Shown piece by piece: positions 1 through 11,323 of a DNA stretch of 64,000 nucleotides; within the stretch, counting starts at the first letter, position 1, and each line of letters starts with the position of its first letter. The stretch comes from an uncultured Marinobacter sp. (GTDB lineage Bacteria > Pseudomonadota > Gammaproteobacteria > Pseudomonadales > Oleiphilaceae): assembly GCF_913055835.1 (NCBI RefSeq), contig NZ_CAJXKQ010000011.1, forward strand, positions 50,053 to 114,052, in the 5' to 3' direction. A program made the position numbers and the translations under genes. The notes under the pieces are model-generated. The model was given only the letters and a program-made list of their open reading frames with translations, made no database searches and was not told the origin of the DNA.

Positions 1-2
1 GA

Positions 3-1779
<1,777 letters not shown>

Positions 1780-2110
1780 GGATTGGGTGGCATCCCTTCA
1801 GTCCAAGTTGATTCGACACCATATGAAACGATGAATGCATCAGATTTTGTTGATACTTCACCTGCTTGAACTCATTTTCAACTTGTTTAGAACCAGACCG
1901 GTCTAATGGTTCAACGATTCTGGGCAGGCCAGCAGTTTGATTAAATGCTTGGGACCGGTTAGAGAATGAGCAATAGTTGGCGAATCTCTAACAATTGATT
2001 ATGGTTTTGCGCTCCGATTGAACGTTCGCTTTGCGACCATCAGCGGAGGGCTCTATTTAGACGTGCAATTAAAGCAGTGATTTTTACAAGGTCCAGTGAC
2101 GGGCTAGACC
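1780..2110. other. Gene-free stretch with one palindrome
   Basis: No convincing coding region. It is more AT-rich than its surroundings and contains the perfect 10-bp palindrome listed at 1895-1904. The rest shows no recognisable promoter, repeat or RNA. Confidence 0.5.
1895..1904. promoter_or_regulatory. Perfect palindrome AGACCGGTCT, possible TetR-type operator
   Basis: AGACCGGTCT is a perfect 10-bp palindrome lying inside a wider imperfect inverted repeat (GAACCA ... TGGTTC). Palindromes of this form are bound by several TetR-family repressors, but no TetR gene is present in the window. Function is inferred only from shape. Confidence 0.25.
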
Positions 2111-2536
2111 TCACGCCCAACCCTGTTTCGCATCGAAGTAACGTCTGGCCTGTATCAGATTCGTCATCGAACCTCGGGCCATGAAGTCCAGGGCGGATGA
2201 CCCAGAGAAGGGGACTTCACTGGTTGGCAGCCGGACCCGGCGATTGGCACGCTCCGCCGATGGGTAAATCACTCTCAGTGACCTGTAGATTCCCAAGATG
2301 TAGCTGATGCGCTCCAGCGTGTCCCGAGAAAGCTTGATGTGGGGGAGCTTCTGGTACCTGGAAAGCGTGCTCCGGGATATACCGCCGAGCATTTTCATCA
2401 TCTCTTCTTGGGAGCAACGCCACTCATGGCAGATGTTGAAGAAGCCTTTGAGGGCAACATGCCCGCGCAGAGCCTCGTCATTGGAGGTTTCGGGTTGTCT
2501 CTTGTTCTGTTGGGACATTGCGAAAGTACTCCCCAT
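2111..2536 (-). CDS. Xre/MbcA/ParS-type antitoxin-like protein (DUF2384), no toxin partner visible
   Basis: 141 residues with an N-terminal helix-turn-helix (about 35-70, GGISRSTLSRY) and the C-terminal DUF2384-like helical region with GSSALDFMARGSMTNLIQARRYF near residues 110-132. This is the layout of Xre-family antitoxins paired with RES-domain toxins. The toxin is normally the next gene downstream; here the next 330 bases carry no gene, so the protein is an orphan. The first ATG (2536) has AGG about 5 bases upstream; M7 is an alternative start. Confidence 0.75.
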   Translation of the reverse strand: MGSTFAMSQQNKRQPETSNDEALRGHVALKGFFNICHEWRCSQEEMMKMLGGISRSTLSRYQKLPHIKLSRDTLERISYILGIYRSLRVIYPSAERANRRVRLPTSEVPFSGSSALDFMARGSMTNLIQARRYFDAKQGWA

Positions 2537-2634
2537 ATGACCTCATAAAAAGATTTTAGAAAAAATTTGACCATATGTGCATATTTTTGAGCGGGGTCAG
2601 GGTCAATAACGGACACTACTAGGGATCAGTTGGA

Positions 2635-2862
2635 TTGAATACACCGACCATTTTTGACAACTTTCTGAGATGTGTTCGGAAAACAGCGGAGGTCACTCTC
2701 GGTGGCGTCGACACCCGCCAGTTGTCTTCCAAGACCATGGCAGTACTGGAAAGACCAAACCTGTATTTCATTGGCGAGGTAGTGGATGTGACCGGCCATC
2801 TGGGCGGCCACAATTTCCAGTGGGCGTGGGCCTCGGGTGTGGCAGCAGGAAACAGCGCCTGA
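2635..2862 (+). pseudogene. C-terminal remnant of an HI0933/BaiN-family flavoprotein
   Basis: 75 codons whose translation from residue 17 on matches the conserved C-terminus of HI0933/YhiN/BaiN-type NAD(P)/FAD oxidoreductases: VTLGGVDTRQLSSKTM, then LYFIGEVVDVTGHLGG, then FQWAWASGVAAG. The family is normally around 390-420 residues, so more than 300 N-terminal residues are missing, and the sequence before residue 17 does not resemble the family. I read it as a dead 3' fragment left at the edge of an insertion or deletion. The natural stop codon is retained. Confidence 0.7.
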
Positions 2863-2954
2863 CAGATCATCCGATTGCCAAACCCTGCCGTAGAACTGGT
2901 AACCTGAGTCCATGAATTGGCCTCACCAGAGAACGCGACAGACAGGGAGAAAGG

Positions 2955-3824
2955 ATGCTCCAGACCGCCAGTGACACCGCAGCCACCAATGCCCTCGTAG
3001 TCGAAGGTGGCGCCATGCGCGGCATCTTCGCCGCTGGTGTACTCGATGCTTTCCTGGAAAAGCGGTATCAGCCTTTTACCGAAGCCTGGGGCGTCTCCGC
3101 GGGTTCAACCAACCTCATCGGCTACCTCTGCGGCCATCACGGCCGAAACCATCGGGTGATAACCGACCACGCCTGTCGCCCGGAGTTCATTAACTGGGGT
3201 CGCTTCTTCCAGGGTGGGCATTTGTGCGATGTTCACTGGCTCTGGCACCGGTCCTACGAGGAGGTACCGCTCGATCTGGAACGCTACCTGTCCGGCACCA
3301 CCAAACTCTGGGTAGCAACCACATCAGTGGTAACCGGTGAAGCCCGGTATTTCTCCGTCGACGATCAGAACATCCACGATGTGCTTACTGCCTCCTGCTC
3401 GATTCCCCTGGCCTATCGTGATTACCCGATCGTGGAGAATGAGCCCATGAGTGATGGTGGAATTGCCGATTCCATTCCGGTTGCAGAGGCTTATCGCCGG
3501 GGCGCACGGGATATTACCGTCGTTCTGTCCCGGCCTCTGGGCTACCAGAAAAAGCCTCTGGCCTTTCCGGCACTCACAAAGCGGATGTTCAGGGAGCAGC
3601 CGGGACTCGCCGAGGCCCTGATCCGGCGCGGCGAACGATATAACGAGACATTGGAGTTCATTCGAAATCCACCGGACGACTGCCGGCTCCGGATTATCGC
3701 GCCGCCGGAAGATTTTCCGGTGAGCCGGCTGACCACCGATCTGAACAAGCTGGATCTGGGCTATCAGCAAGGCCACCGCGCAGCGATGGCCTACCTGGCC
3801 GACATGGCCCGGGAAGTCGCCTAG
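2955..3824 (+). CDS. Patatin-like phospholipase
   Basis: Cytoplasmic serine acyl hydrolase of the patatin fold, YjjU/RssA-like. Visible elements are the glycine-rich oxyanion motif GGAMRG (residues 18-23), the nucleophile elbow GVSAGS (serine near 49) and the DGG motif carrying the catalytic aspartate (SDGGIADS, near residue 170). No signal peptide. The start has GGGAGAAAGG directly upstream. It converges on the universal stress gene, the two stop codons sharing CTAG. The substrate is not predictable. Confidence 0.88.
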   Translation: MLQTASDTAATNALVVEGGAMRGIFAAGVLDAFLEKRYQPFTEAWGVSAGSTNLIGYLCGHHGRNHRVITDHACRPEFINWGRFFQGGHLCDVHWLWHRSYEEVPLDLERYLSGTTKLWVATTSVVTGEARYFSVDDQNIHDVLTASCSIPLAYRDYPIVENEPMSDGGIADSIPVAEAYRRGARDITVVLSRPLGYQKKPLAFPALTKRMFREQPGLAEALIRRGERYNETLEFIRNPPDDCRLRIIAPPEDFPVSRLTTDLNKLDLGYQQGHRAAMAYLADMAREVA

Positions 3825-4747
3825 CGAAGCACTACCAGAGGCTTTCTGGCGGTTTCAAGCATCCGGGTGGTAGTACTGCCCACGAGGAATTGACGGATAC
3901 GGGAATGGCCATAGGCGCCCATCACCAGGATGTCGATATCCTGCTCTTCCTGATAGTCGTGCAGTGCCGGTTCCACGTCGCCGGCCCGTATTGCCAGGGT
4001 AATTTCGGATTCCAGCCCTGCCAACATTTTTTCGGCCTTTTTGAGCTGCTCCCAACGGTCATTGGTATCCGGGCCAACCATCACCAGATGCAAGGGCATG
4101 CCTTTGAGAACCGGGCTACCAGCCAGCAACTCCACGCCTTTGAACGCGGTGGCGCTGCCATCAAAAGCCAGCATGGCACTGCGCGGCTGGGTGTACTCGT
4201 CCGGCACCAGGAGAATCGGCCGATGCATACTGCGAATCACGGTCTCGAGCTGGCTGCCAACGTGGGTATCACGCTCGGAGCTGCTTTCACCGTGCAGCCC
4301 CATGACCAGCAGGCGGGTCTGGTTTTCCAGCGCCAGCAGGGACTCGGTAAGGTCGCCATGGCGCTGACGCTGGATCACCTCACCGATGCCGGCTTCGGTG
4401 ACGCGCTTGTGCGCCTCATCCAGCATGTGATGGCCGTGTTCCAGGGCAAGCTTGGCGCGTTTTCGGTCCAGCTCCGCCAGGTCTTCGAGCAGCTGCTCAC
4501 GGCTGCCCAGACCAATGTTGCCAACCAGATCCGGCTCCGCCGGGTAGCGTTCCTCATCAAGCACGTGCAGCAACATCATGGGCGTTTCCATGTGCTTGCT
4601 GGCCCAGGCGGCATAATCGCAAACCGCAGGGGCAGCCTGGGAGCCATCAATACAGGCAACTACTCGTAACATCTCAACCTCGCCTTCATGATCCTTGTGA
4701 TTGTTATTCTGACTGCGATTGTTGCTGGATTCCTTGGTCTGTGTCAT
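3821..4747 (-). CDS. Tandem universal stress protein (UspA family)
   Basis: 308 residues containing two Usp domains. The second ends with the ATP-binding signature MGAYGHSRIRQFLVGSTT; the first has a divergent version (MGLHGESS...HVGSQLE). Its ATG lies one base after the stop codon of the SulP gene, so it is probably co-transcribed and translationally coupled, which supports this start despite a polar 25-residue leader before the usual Usp beginning (MLRVVACIDGS; M26 is the alternative). Pairing with SulP suggests a role linked to anion transport or stress control, which is inference. Confidence 0.88.
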   Translation of the reverse strand: MTQTKESSNNRSQNNNHKDHEGEVEMLRVVACIDGSQAAPAVCDYAAWASKHMETPMMLLHVLDEERYPAEPDLVGNIGLGSREQLLEDLAELDRKRAKLALEHGHHMLDEAHKRVTEAGIGEVIQRQRHGDLTESLLALENQTRLLVMGLHGESSSERDTHVGSQLETVIRSMHRPILLVPDEYTQPRSAMLAFDGSATAFKGVELLAGSPVLKGMPLHLVMVGPDTNDRWEQLKKAEKMLAGLESEITLAIRAGDVEPALHDYQEEQDIDILVMGAYGHSRIRQFLVGSTTTRMLETARKPLVVLR

Positions 4748-4748
4748 G

Positions 4749-6236
4749 TCAGTGCCCCATCAGCTGGTCAACGGCGTCCGGCTTGTCGTGCACGCCAAAG
4801 CGGTCGACAATCGTGGCACTGGCTTCATTCAGACCGATTACCTCAACCTCCGATCCTTCCCGGCGAAACTTGATCACAGCCTTGTCCAGGGCGCCCACGG
4901 CGGTGATATCCCAGAAATGCGCGCGACTCAGGTCGATCACCACATTATCGACTGCTTCCTTGAAATCAAAGGATTCCATAAACTTTTCCGAAGAACTGAA
5001 GAATACCTGGCCCACAACCCGGTAAGTACGGGTATCGGTGGTTTCATCCAGCTCGGAGGTCACCAGCATGTAATGGCCCACTTTGTTGGCAAAGAACAAC
5101 GCTGCCAGCAGCACGCCGGCCAGTACGCCAAAGGCCAGGTTATGGGTGGCAACCACGACAATCACGGTCACCAGCATCACGATGTTGGTGGAAAGCGGGT
5201 GCTCGCGCAGATTGCGGATGGAATCCCAGGAGAAGGTGCCAATCGAGACCATGATCATCACTGCCACCAGGGCCGCCATGGGAATCTGGACCAGCACGCT
5301 GTCCAGCAACAGAACCATGATCAGCAGGAAGACACCAGCGGTTAGCGTGGAGAGACGTGTCCGGCCGCCGGACTTCACGTTGATGATGGATTGACCGATC
5401 ATGGCACAACCGGCCATACCACCGATCAGGCCGGAGCCGATGTTGGCAATGCCCTGGCCCTTGCACTCGCGGTTGCGGTCACTGGTGGTGTCTGTCAGAT
5501 CATCCACGATGGTTGCTGTCATCATCGACTCGAGCAGCCCCACAATGGCCAGGGGAATCGAATATGGCAGGATAATCATCAGAGTTTCCAGGTTCAGAGG
5601 CACATCCGGCCAAAGGAAAACGGGGAGCGTATCCGGCAGATCACCCATATCACCAACCGTGCGGATATCCATTCCGGTAACTACGGCAACGGCCGTCAGA
5701 ACGACGATACACACCAGGGGCGACGGAAGAACTTTGCCAACAACCGGCAGCACGGGGAACAGGTAGATGATCCCCAGACCCGCCGCAGTCATCGCATACA
5801 CGTGCCAGGTCACATTAGTGAGTTCAGGCAATTGGGCCATGAAAATGAGGATGGCAAGGGCATTCACAAACCCCGTCACCACGGAACGTGAAACAAAGCG
5901 CATCAGGCTGCCGAGCTTGAGGTAGCCAGCGACCAGCTGTAGCACACCGGTAAGCAGAGTCGCCGCAAGCAAATACTGCAGACCATGCTCTTTTACCAGA
6001 GTCACCATCAGTACCGCCATAGCTGCCGTTGCGGCGGAAATCATACCGGGACGGCCGCCCACGAACGCGATGATCACTGCGATACAGAAAGAGGCATAAA
6101 GACCCACTTTGGGATCGACACCGGCAATGATCGAGAAGGCGATGGCTTCCGGGATCAACGCCAGCGCCACGACGATACCGGCGAGCACATCGCCACGAAT
6201 GTTCGAAAGCCAGTTGGCTTTTAGGGAATTCACCAT
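4749..6236 (-). CDS. SulP-family inorganic anion transporter with STAS domain
   Basis: 495-residue inner-membrane transporter. The N-terminus shows the SulP signature ([20 protein letters not shown], about residues 19-38) followed by 10-12 predicted helices; the C-terminal 110 residues form a cytosolic STAS domain ([20 protein letters not shown]). Family members move sulfate, bicarbonate or dicarboxylates; the substrate cannot be read here. First gene of a two-gene operon with the tandem Usp protein. No carbonic anhydrase is adjacent, so a bicarbonate role is not specially favoured. Confidence 0.9.
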   Translation of the reverse strand: MVNSLKANWLSNIRGDVLAGIVVALALIPEAIAFSIIAGVDPKVGLYASFCIAVIIAFVGGRPGMISAATAAMAVLMVTLVKEHGLQYLLAATLLTGVLQLVAGYLKLGSLMRFVSRSVVTGFVNALAILIFMAQLPELTNVTWHVYAMTAAGLGIIYLFPVLPVVGKVLPSPLVCIVVLTAVAVVTGMDIRTVGDMGDLPDTLPVFLWPDVPLNLETLMIILPYSIPLAIVGLLESMMTATIVDDLTDTTSDRNRECKGQGIANIGSGLIGGMAGCAMIGQSIINVKSGGRTRLSTLTAGVFLLIMVLLLDSVLVQIPMAALVAVMIMVSIGTFSWDSIRNLREHPLSTNIVMLVTVIVVVATHNLAFGVLAGVLLAALFFANKVGHYMLVTSELDETTDTRTYRVVGQVFFSSSEKFMESFDFKEAVDNVVIDLSRAHFWDITAVGALDKAVIKFRREGSEVEVIGLNEASATIVDRFGVHDKPDAVDQLMGH

Positions 6237-6401
6237 AATTTCGGGGGTCCAGCTTGCTACGAATTCAAAGGTCGCGAAGCTTATCAGCCCCCTTACAGGA
6301 AAGTAAGGTCGCTAGCGGTATCTTCTTAGAGGCCTAACGACCGGTTGCACCTGCTGCTATCATCAGAATATTCAATTACTAACAGGAGCCTACGCCCTCC
6401 C

Positions 6402-7682
6402 ATGGATGATCTTGCTGCCCAGTTTCTGGCCGGAAACCAGACCACTCTCAACCTCGCCGTTGCGCTTCTGCTGGGCGCCATCATTGGCCTGGAGCGGGGA
6501 TGGGATGCCCGGGAGCAGAAATCCGGCGAACGCATCGCAGGCATCCGCACCTTTGCCCTGGTAGGTCTGCTTGGCGGTATTTCAGCGGTACTGGCGCAGG
6601 AAATTACGGAATGGGCGTTTCCGGTGCTTCTGGTCAGTGTCGTGGCCATGGCCATCGTCGCTTACAGCGAGCGGCTGGAGCATATCCGCAACTTCAGTAT
6701 CACCGGCATGGTCGGTATGGTGCTCACCTTCTGCTTCGGCGCGGTGGCAGTAGCGGTGGATCCGGTCATCGCCACCGCAGCAGCGGTAGTGACCGCAATC
6801 ATTCTGGACAACAAGGAAGAAATCCACGGCTGGGTCAACAAGCTGAAAGAGCACGAACTGGATGCCGCACTCAAGCTGCTGCTGATTTCCGTGGTTATGC
6901 TGCCGTTACTGCCGAACGAGAAGATGGGGCCTGGCGGAGTGCTGAACCCCCGGGAAATCTGGTGGATGGTGGTGATGATCGCTTCTATTTCCTTTGTCGG
7001 TTACTTTGCCATAAGGGTGGCCGGAACTCGCAAAGGAATACTGTTTACCAGCCTGTTCGCAGGTTTGAGCTCATCTACTGCCCTCACCCTGCACTTCGCC
7101 CGTCAGGCCTCGAAAAATCCGCAGCTCAACGCCCAGTTCGCAACCGGCATCCTGATCGCCTGCGGCACCATGTTCCCGCGCATTCTGGTGTATTGCCTGG
7201 TGATCAATCCGGATCTGCTACCCAACCTTGTCTGGCCGGTGGTCGTCATGACTGCCCTGCTCTATGGCCCAGCCCTCGTTATTTGGAAAAAAAACGACCG
7301 ACACCTTCGTGTCAGTCAGCCTACGCTTAACCAGAACCCGCTGGATCTGACCTCGGCGCTGGTTTTTGGCGGGTTATTGACGGGCATCCTCCTGCTGGGG
7401 GAGTTCCTGGGCAACTGGCTGGGTGATGCTGGTATCTATTTCCTCGCGGCCACCTCTGGTATCGCCGACGTGGACGCGATCACACTTTCCCTGACCCGCA
7501 TGTCCAATGACAGCCTGGCCATGGGCACCGCCGTGATCGGTATTGTTATTGCCGCCGCCACCAACAATCTGGTGAAGTCGGCTCTTGCGGGATTTGTTGG
7601 CAATCGTCAGACCGGGCTGCTCGTTGGCATCCCCATGGTGCTCTCTCTGGCAGCCGGGCTGCTGGTCGCCTGGCTGCAATAA
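6402..7682 (+). CDS. MgtC/SapB-type membrane protein with DUF4010
   Basis: About 426-residue integral membrane protein. The N-terminal third matches the MgtC/SapB domain (LLLGAIIGLERGWDAR, then GIRTFALVGLLGG), the remainder the DUF4010 helical region (GLSSSTALTLHFAR; GIADVDAITLSLTRM). I prefer ATG 6402, with AGGAG upstream, over the TTG at 6345, because MDDLAAQ... starts directly before the first helix. Transport activity is unproven for this family. It converges on alkB with a 3-base gap. Confidence 0.85.
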   Translation: MDDLAAQFLAGNQTTLNLAVALLLGAIIGLERGWDAREQKSGERIAGIRTFALVGLLGGISAVLAQEITEWAFPVLLVSVVAMAIVAYSERLEHIRNFSITGMVGMVLTFCFGAVAVAVDPVIATAAAVVTAIILDNKEEIHGWVNKLKEHELDAALKLLLISVVMLPLLPNEKMGPGGVLNPREIWWMVVMIASISFVGYFAIRVAGTRKGILFTSLFAGLSSSTALTLHFARQASKNPQLNAQFATGILIACGTMFPRILVYCLVINPDLLPNLVWPVVVMTALLYGPALVIWKKNDRHLRVSQPTLNQNPLDLTSALVFGGLLTGILLLGEFLGNWLGDAGIYFLAATSGIADVDAITLSLTRMSNDSLAMGTAVIGIVIAAATNNLVKSALAGFVGNRQTGLLVGIPMVLSLAAGLLVAWLQ

Positions 7683-7685
7683 TCC

Positions 7686-8336
7686 TTACCTGGCCCGCCG
7701 GAACGTCAGGTTGTAACGGTAGGGTCCTGTCAACGGATGCTCTCCGGCCTTGAGTGTCAACACACCGTGGTAACGCATTCTGGCGGGGCCACCCCACACC
7801 ACCACATCACCGTGCCCCAGAGGCACCCGCACCGGGCGCTCGCTGCGTTTCAGCCCCCCGAACTGGAACACAATGGGCAACCCCAGAGAGACTGACACAA
7901 TCGGCTGACTGAAGTCTTCCTCGTCCTTGTCCTGGTGCAGCCCCATTTTCGCCCCGGGCTGGTATCGGTTAATCAGGCAGGCGTCTGGCTCGAATCCCTC
8001 AAAACCTGCGGCCTCTGCGGCGCTTCCGGCCAGTTTCAGGAAGGCCTCAGGCATGTCTGGCCAGGCCCGTCCGGATTCCGGGTCATGCTCCTGATACCGG
8101 TAACCGCGGCTATCGGTGACCCAGCCCAGCATGCCGCAACAACTCATGGCGGCAGACATGGCATGACCGCCGGGGGTCCGCATATGCCGGAAAGGTGCTT
8201 CTGAAGCCACCGTGCCAATAGCTTCCAGGAGCAATTCAGCATCAGCCAGCGCGAAATTACGCAGCACCACGGCGCCCTCCACAAGAGGCTCAACCGTCGG
8301 CTCCGGTGGCTGATCACCAAACAGATCCAGAGTCAT
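7686..8336 (-). CDS. alkB: AlkB-type alpha-ketoglutarate-dependent DNA dealkylase
   Basis: 216-residue Fe(II)/2-oxoglutarate dioxygenase that oxidatively removes methyl groups from 1-meA and 3-meC. Ligands are visible: H134 and D136 in GLHQDKDE, H190 in MRYHGV, and the 2-oxoglutarate-binding arginines R207 and R213 in the C-terminal RYNLTFRRAR. All are offset by three from the E. coli positions (H131, D133, H187, R204, R210). Length equals the E. coli enzyme. It stands alone, not fused to or beside ada. Confidence 0.95.
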   Translation of the reverse strand: MTLDLFGDQPPEPTVEPLVEGAVVLRNFALADAELLLEAIGTVASEAPFRHMRTPGGHAMSAAMSCCGMLGWVTDSRGYRYQEHDPESGRAWPDMPEAFLKLAGSAAEAAGFEGFEPDACLINRYQPGAKMGLHQDKDEEDFSQPIVSVSLGLPIVFQFGGLKRSERPVRVPLGHGDVVVWGGPARMRYHGVLTLKAGEHPLTGPYRYNLTFRRAR

Positions 8337-8448
8337 AACTACCGATTCCCCCTGAAAAAACGGAAAAAGTGCCGGTCAGCGTCTAGTCTCTTACCAGAGG
8401 GGCTGTCCCAAGCCTTGGTACGCCAATCTTCACCGGTAAGGATCATCC

Positions 8449-11274
8449 ATGCATCGAAAACGCCAGTCGGCCCAGGTTTCGCTGGCCCTTCTGATTGCAT
8501 CGGCCATTACCCTCGGCATGCTGGTTCTCACCATTGTGCTGATCGGCCAGAGCTTCCGGGGCATGGAGACAGCCAAGGTATCGGCGGCAGGCGCCACTGC
8601 CCGACAACTGGCCGTCAGCGTTGACGACCGTATCCAGGCCATCACCGCGCCGCCATCTACCGCCCTTGCGGTCTTGAGCCATGACAGTCTCGCAGGCGCC
8701 GGGACGCTGGCGCAACGTCTTGAACGACTTCCGGTGCTGGCAGACATACTCAGCAGCAGTGACATTGTCAGCGCCGTCTATGCCGGTTACCAGAACGGAG
8801 ACTTCATTCTCCTGCGTAAGGTTCGCAGTTCCGGAACCCTCCAGTTTCCCGATGCCCCAAACGAAACCCGCTTTCTGCTGCAGACAATTACCCACGGGGG
8901 CAATCGAATACCGGGGCAATGGTTTTTCTTCGATGCCAACATGCGAATGCTTGAAGAGCGGACGGTACCCGAATATAACTACGATCCACGAACCCGCCCG
9001 TGGTTCAATTCCGCCAAGGCATCGGATACCACGGAACTGTCCGCCCCCTACGCCTTCTTTACCACCCAGGAAACCGGGATAACCCTGTCCCGCCGCGCAT
9101 CGGACGAGACCGGCGGGCCGGGTACCATTTTCGGTATCGATGTCACCGTGACGGATCTGAGCAGCCAACTGGCAGAGCTGCGCCAGACACCGAACACCCG
9201 GATTGCCATTGTGAACAGGGATCGGGAAGTTCTCGCCGATTCGGGAAACGCCAAAGAGCCCGGGCCTATGATTTCCGGGGCTCTGAACCGGATCGGAGAT
9301 CAGATGGAGGGAAGCACTGTTACCCGCTTCAGTGCCGACGGCAAAGACTGGTATGGAATGACTGAGCCTCTCGCCGCATTGGAACAAGAGGGGCTGACGA
9401 TAGCCGTCGCGATACCCGCGGACGAGCTGTTGTCCGAGGTCTGGGCCGCGCTTGCCAGACAAACGGTGATTGCCGGACTCATTGCCTCGCTGCTGCTGGT
9501 TATCGGCTGGTTCCTCGGCCGTCAGGTAGGCCGTCCACTGGAACACCTGACCGATCAGGTCAGCCGGCTATCGCGATTCCGTTTCGACACCCCGGTCGCG
9601 TCCGAATCCCACATCCGCGAGGCCCGCCAGCTGGGCGTGGCACTGGATGACATGGCGAAAACCATACGCAGCTTCCAGAGCATCGCCACCGTACTTAACC
9701 GGGGCCAGGACCTGAATCATCTGCTTCGCGAGATTCTTGAGCAGATTATCCATATTGTTGGCCAGGAGCGTGGCGGCATCTACCTGTTTACACGCAAGAA
9801 AAACCAACTCTCGCTGGCCGTCGAACAGGATCTTCAACTACCGGACACCATCTCGAATGTGCAGGCGGAATACGACGACAACGACATCATCCGTTTGCTG
9901 AGACAGCACATCCCGGGACATCCGGTGTTCGCGGTTCTGCGTAACCGTCGCAAACAGTTGATCGGTGTCCTGGCGATCGAGATGGAGGTGGGCGACCACA
10001 CTCAACTGAGTGACGACCTGATCGTCTTCGTGGATGAAATTGCCGGCTCTGCCGCCGTGGCCATAGAAACCCGGGAACTGATCGAAAGCCAGCAGGCACT
10101 GCTCGAGGGCATTATCCGGCTGGTGGCCAATGCCATTGACGCCAAATCGCCCTACACCGGTGGCCACTGCGAGCGAGTGCCCAAGCTCGCCCAGATGCTG
10201 GTGGATGAAGCCATTGCCAGTGAAGACCGGGCCTTTGATTCGTTCACCATGACCGAAGAGCAGCTCCAGGAATTCCATCTGGCAGCCTGGCTGCATGACT
10301 GCGGCAAGATCACCAGCCCCGAGTATGTGGTCGACAAGGCAGTCAAGCTGGAAACCATCCATAACCGTATCCACGAGATCCGCACCCGTTTTGAAGTACT
10401 GCACCGGGATGCCGAGATCCGGTACCTGAATCGTGTGCTGTCAGGTGTCGAGGAAAGAGCAGCCGGCGAGGAACGCCGTGCTACGAGGGCCCGATTGCAG
10501 GAGGAATTCCGTTTGATTGCGACGGCCAACCAGGGTGGTGAATTCATGGCCGAAGAAGATATTGAGAGGATCCGCGCCATCGGCGAGCAAACCTGGGAGC
10601 GCCATTTCAGTGACCGACTCGGCCTGTCTCCCGACGAAAAAAATGCCCTGGAAGGTCGCCCGGAACCACGGCTACCCTGCGCCGAACCGCTGCTTGCCGA
10701 CAAACCGGAACACCTCAGGCCCTGGGGCGAACACATTCCCCCGGTGCAAAAAGACGACCCAAGGAACCGCTGGGGTTTCGATATGGAGTTGCCGGAACAC
10801 GCTTACAACCGGGGCGAGCTGCACAACCTCACGGTGGCCAAAGGAACGCTGACCGATGAGGAGCGCTTCAAGATCAACGAACACATTGTGCAGACCATCT
10901 GCATGCTCGATGCCCTGCCATTGCCCGACCGGCTGGCCAATGTCCCGAAGCTGGCAGGTACCCACCACGAACGCATGGACGGCCGGGGCTATCCCTGCGG
11001 CCTGACGGCCGCGGAAATGGGCATACCGGAACGGATCATGGCGGTTGCCGATGTGTTTGAAGCGCTGACCGCAGTGGATCGCCCTTACAAGGACGGCAAA
11101 ACCCTCACCGAGTCGCTCACCATCATGGCCCGAATGGTCGAAGACGGGCACATCGACCGCGAGGTTTTCGAGCTGTTCGTCCGCTCAGGCACATACGAGC
11201 GCTATGCCCGTCAGCACCTGCAGCCCGGGCAGATCGATCACGTCGATGAAAGCCTGTTCATGAAGCCGCACTGA
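8449..11274 (+). CDS. Cache-HAMP-GAF-HD-GYP signalling protein
   Basis: 941-residue membrane receptor predicted to hydrolyse cyclic di-GMP. Order: TM1 (about 11-33), periplasmic double Cache sensor (35-330, including the YNYDPRTRPWFN Cache motif), TM2 (337-360), HAMP (360-413), GAF (about 425-560), HD-GYP (565-930). The HD pair is in LHDCGK (H616, D617) and the GYP motif is 847-849 in HHERMDGRGYP. About 230 residues separate HD from GYP, far more than in ordinary HD-GYP domains, so roughly 165 charged residues are inserted. The catalytic motifs look intact. Confidence 0.9.
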   Translation: MHRKRQSAQVSLALLIASAITLGMLVLTIVLIGQSFRGMETAKVSAAGATARQLAVSVDDRIQAITAPPSTALAVLSHDSLAGAGTLAQRLERLPVLADILSSSDIVSAVYAGYQNGDFILLRKVRSSGTLQFPDAPNETRFLLQTITHGGNRIPGQWFFFDANMRMLEERTVPEYNYDPRTRPWFNSAKASDTTELSAPYAFFTTQETGITLSRRASDETGGPGTIFGIDVTVTDLSSQLAELRQTPNTRIAIVNRDREVLADSGNAKEPGPMISGALNRIGDQMEGSTVTRFSADGKDWYGMTEPLAALEQEGLTIAVAIPADELLSEVWAALARQTVIAGLIASLLLVIGWFLGRQVGRPLEHLTDQVSRLSRFRFDTPVASESHIREARQLGVALDDMAKTIRSFQSIATVLNRGQDLNHLLREILEQIIHIVGQERGGIYLFTRKKNQLSLAVEQDLQLPDTISNVQAEYDDNDIIRLLRQHIPGHPVFAVLRNRRKQLIGVLAIEMEVGDHTQLSDDLIVFVDEIAGSAAVAIETRELIESQQALLEGIIRLVANAIDAKSPYTGGHCERVPKLAQMLVDEAIASEDRAFDSFTMTEEQLQEFHLAAWLHDCGKITSPEYVVDKAVKLETIHNRIHEIRTRFEVLHRDAEIRYLNRVLSGVEERAAGEERRATRARLQEEFRLIATANQGGEFMAEEDIERIRAIGEQTWERHFSDRLGLSPDEKNALEGRPEPRLPCAEPLLADKPEHLRPWGEHIPPVQKDDPRNRWGFDMELPEHAYNRGELHNLTVAKGTLTDEERFKINEHIVQTICMLDALPLPDRLANVPKLAGTHHERMDGRGYPCGLTAAEMGIPERIMAVADVFEALTAVDRPYKDGKTLTESLTIMARMVEDGHIDREVFELFVRSGTYERYARQHLQPGQIDHVDESLFMKPH

Positions 11275-11323
11275 AAAACACGTATATTCTATGGGCTGAT
11301 TCATTCCTGCTAAGGACTTATTA

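Noticed and set aside
3890..5345. Open frames antisense to the Usp and SulP genes
   Set aside because: Shadow frames of well-supported genes, with no ribosome sites or recognisable domains.
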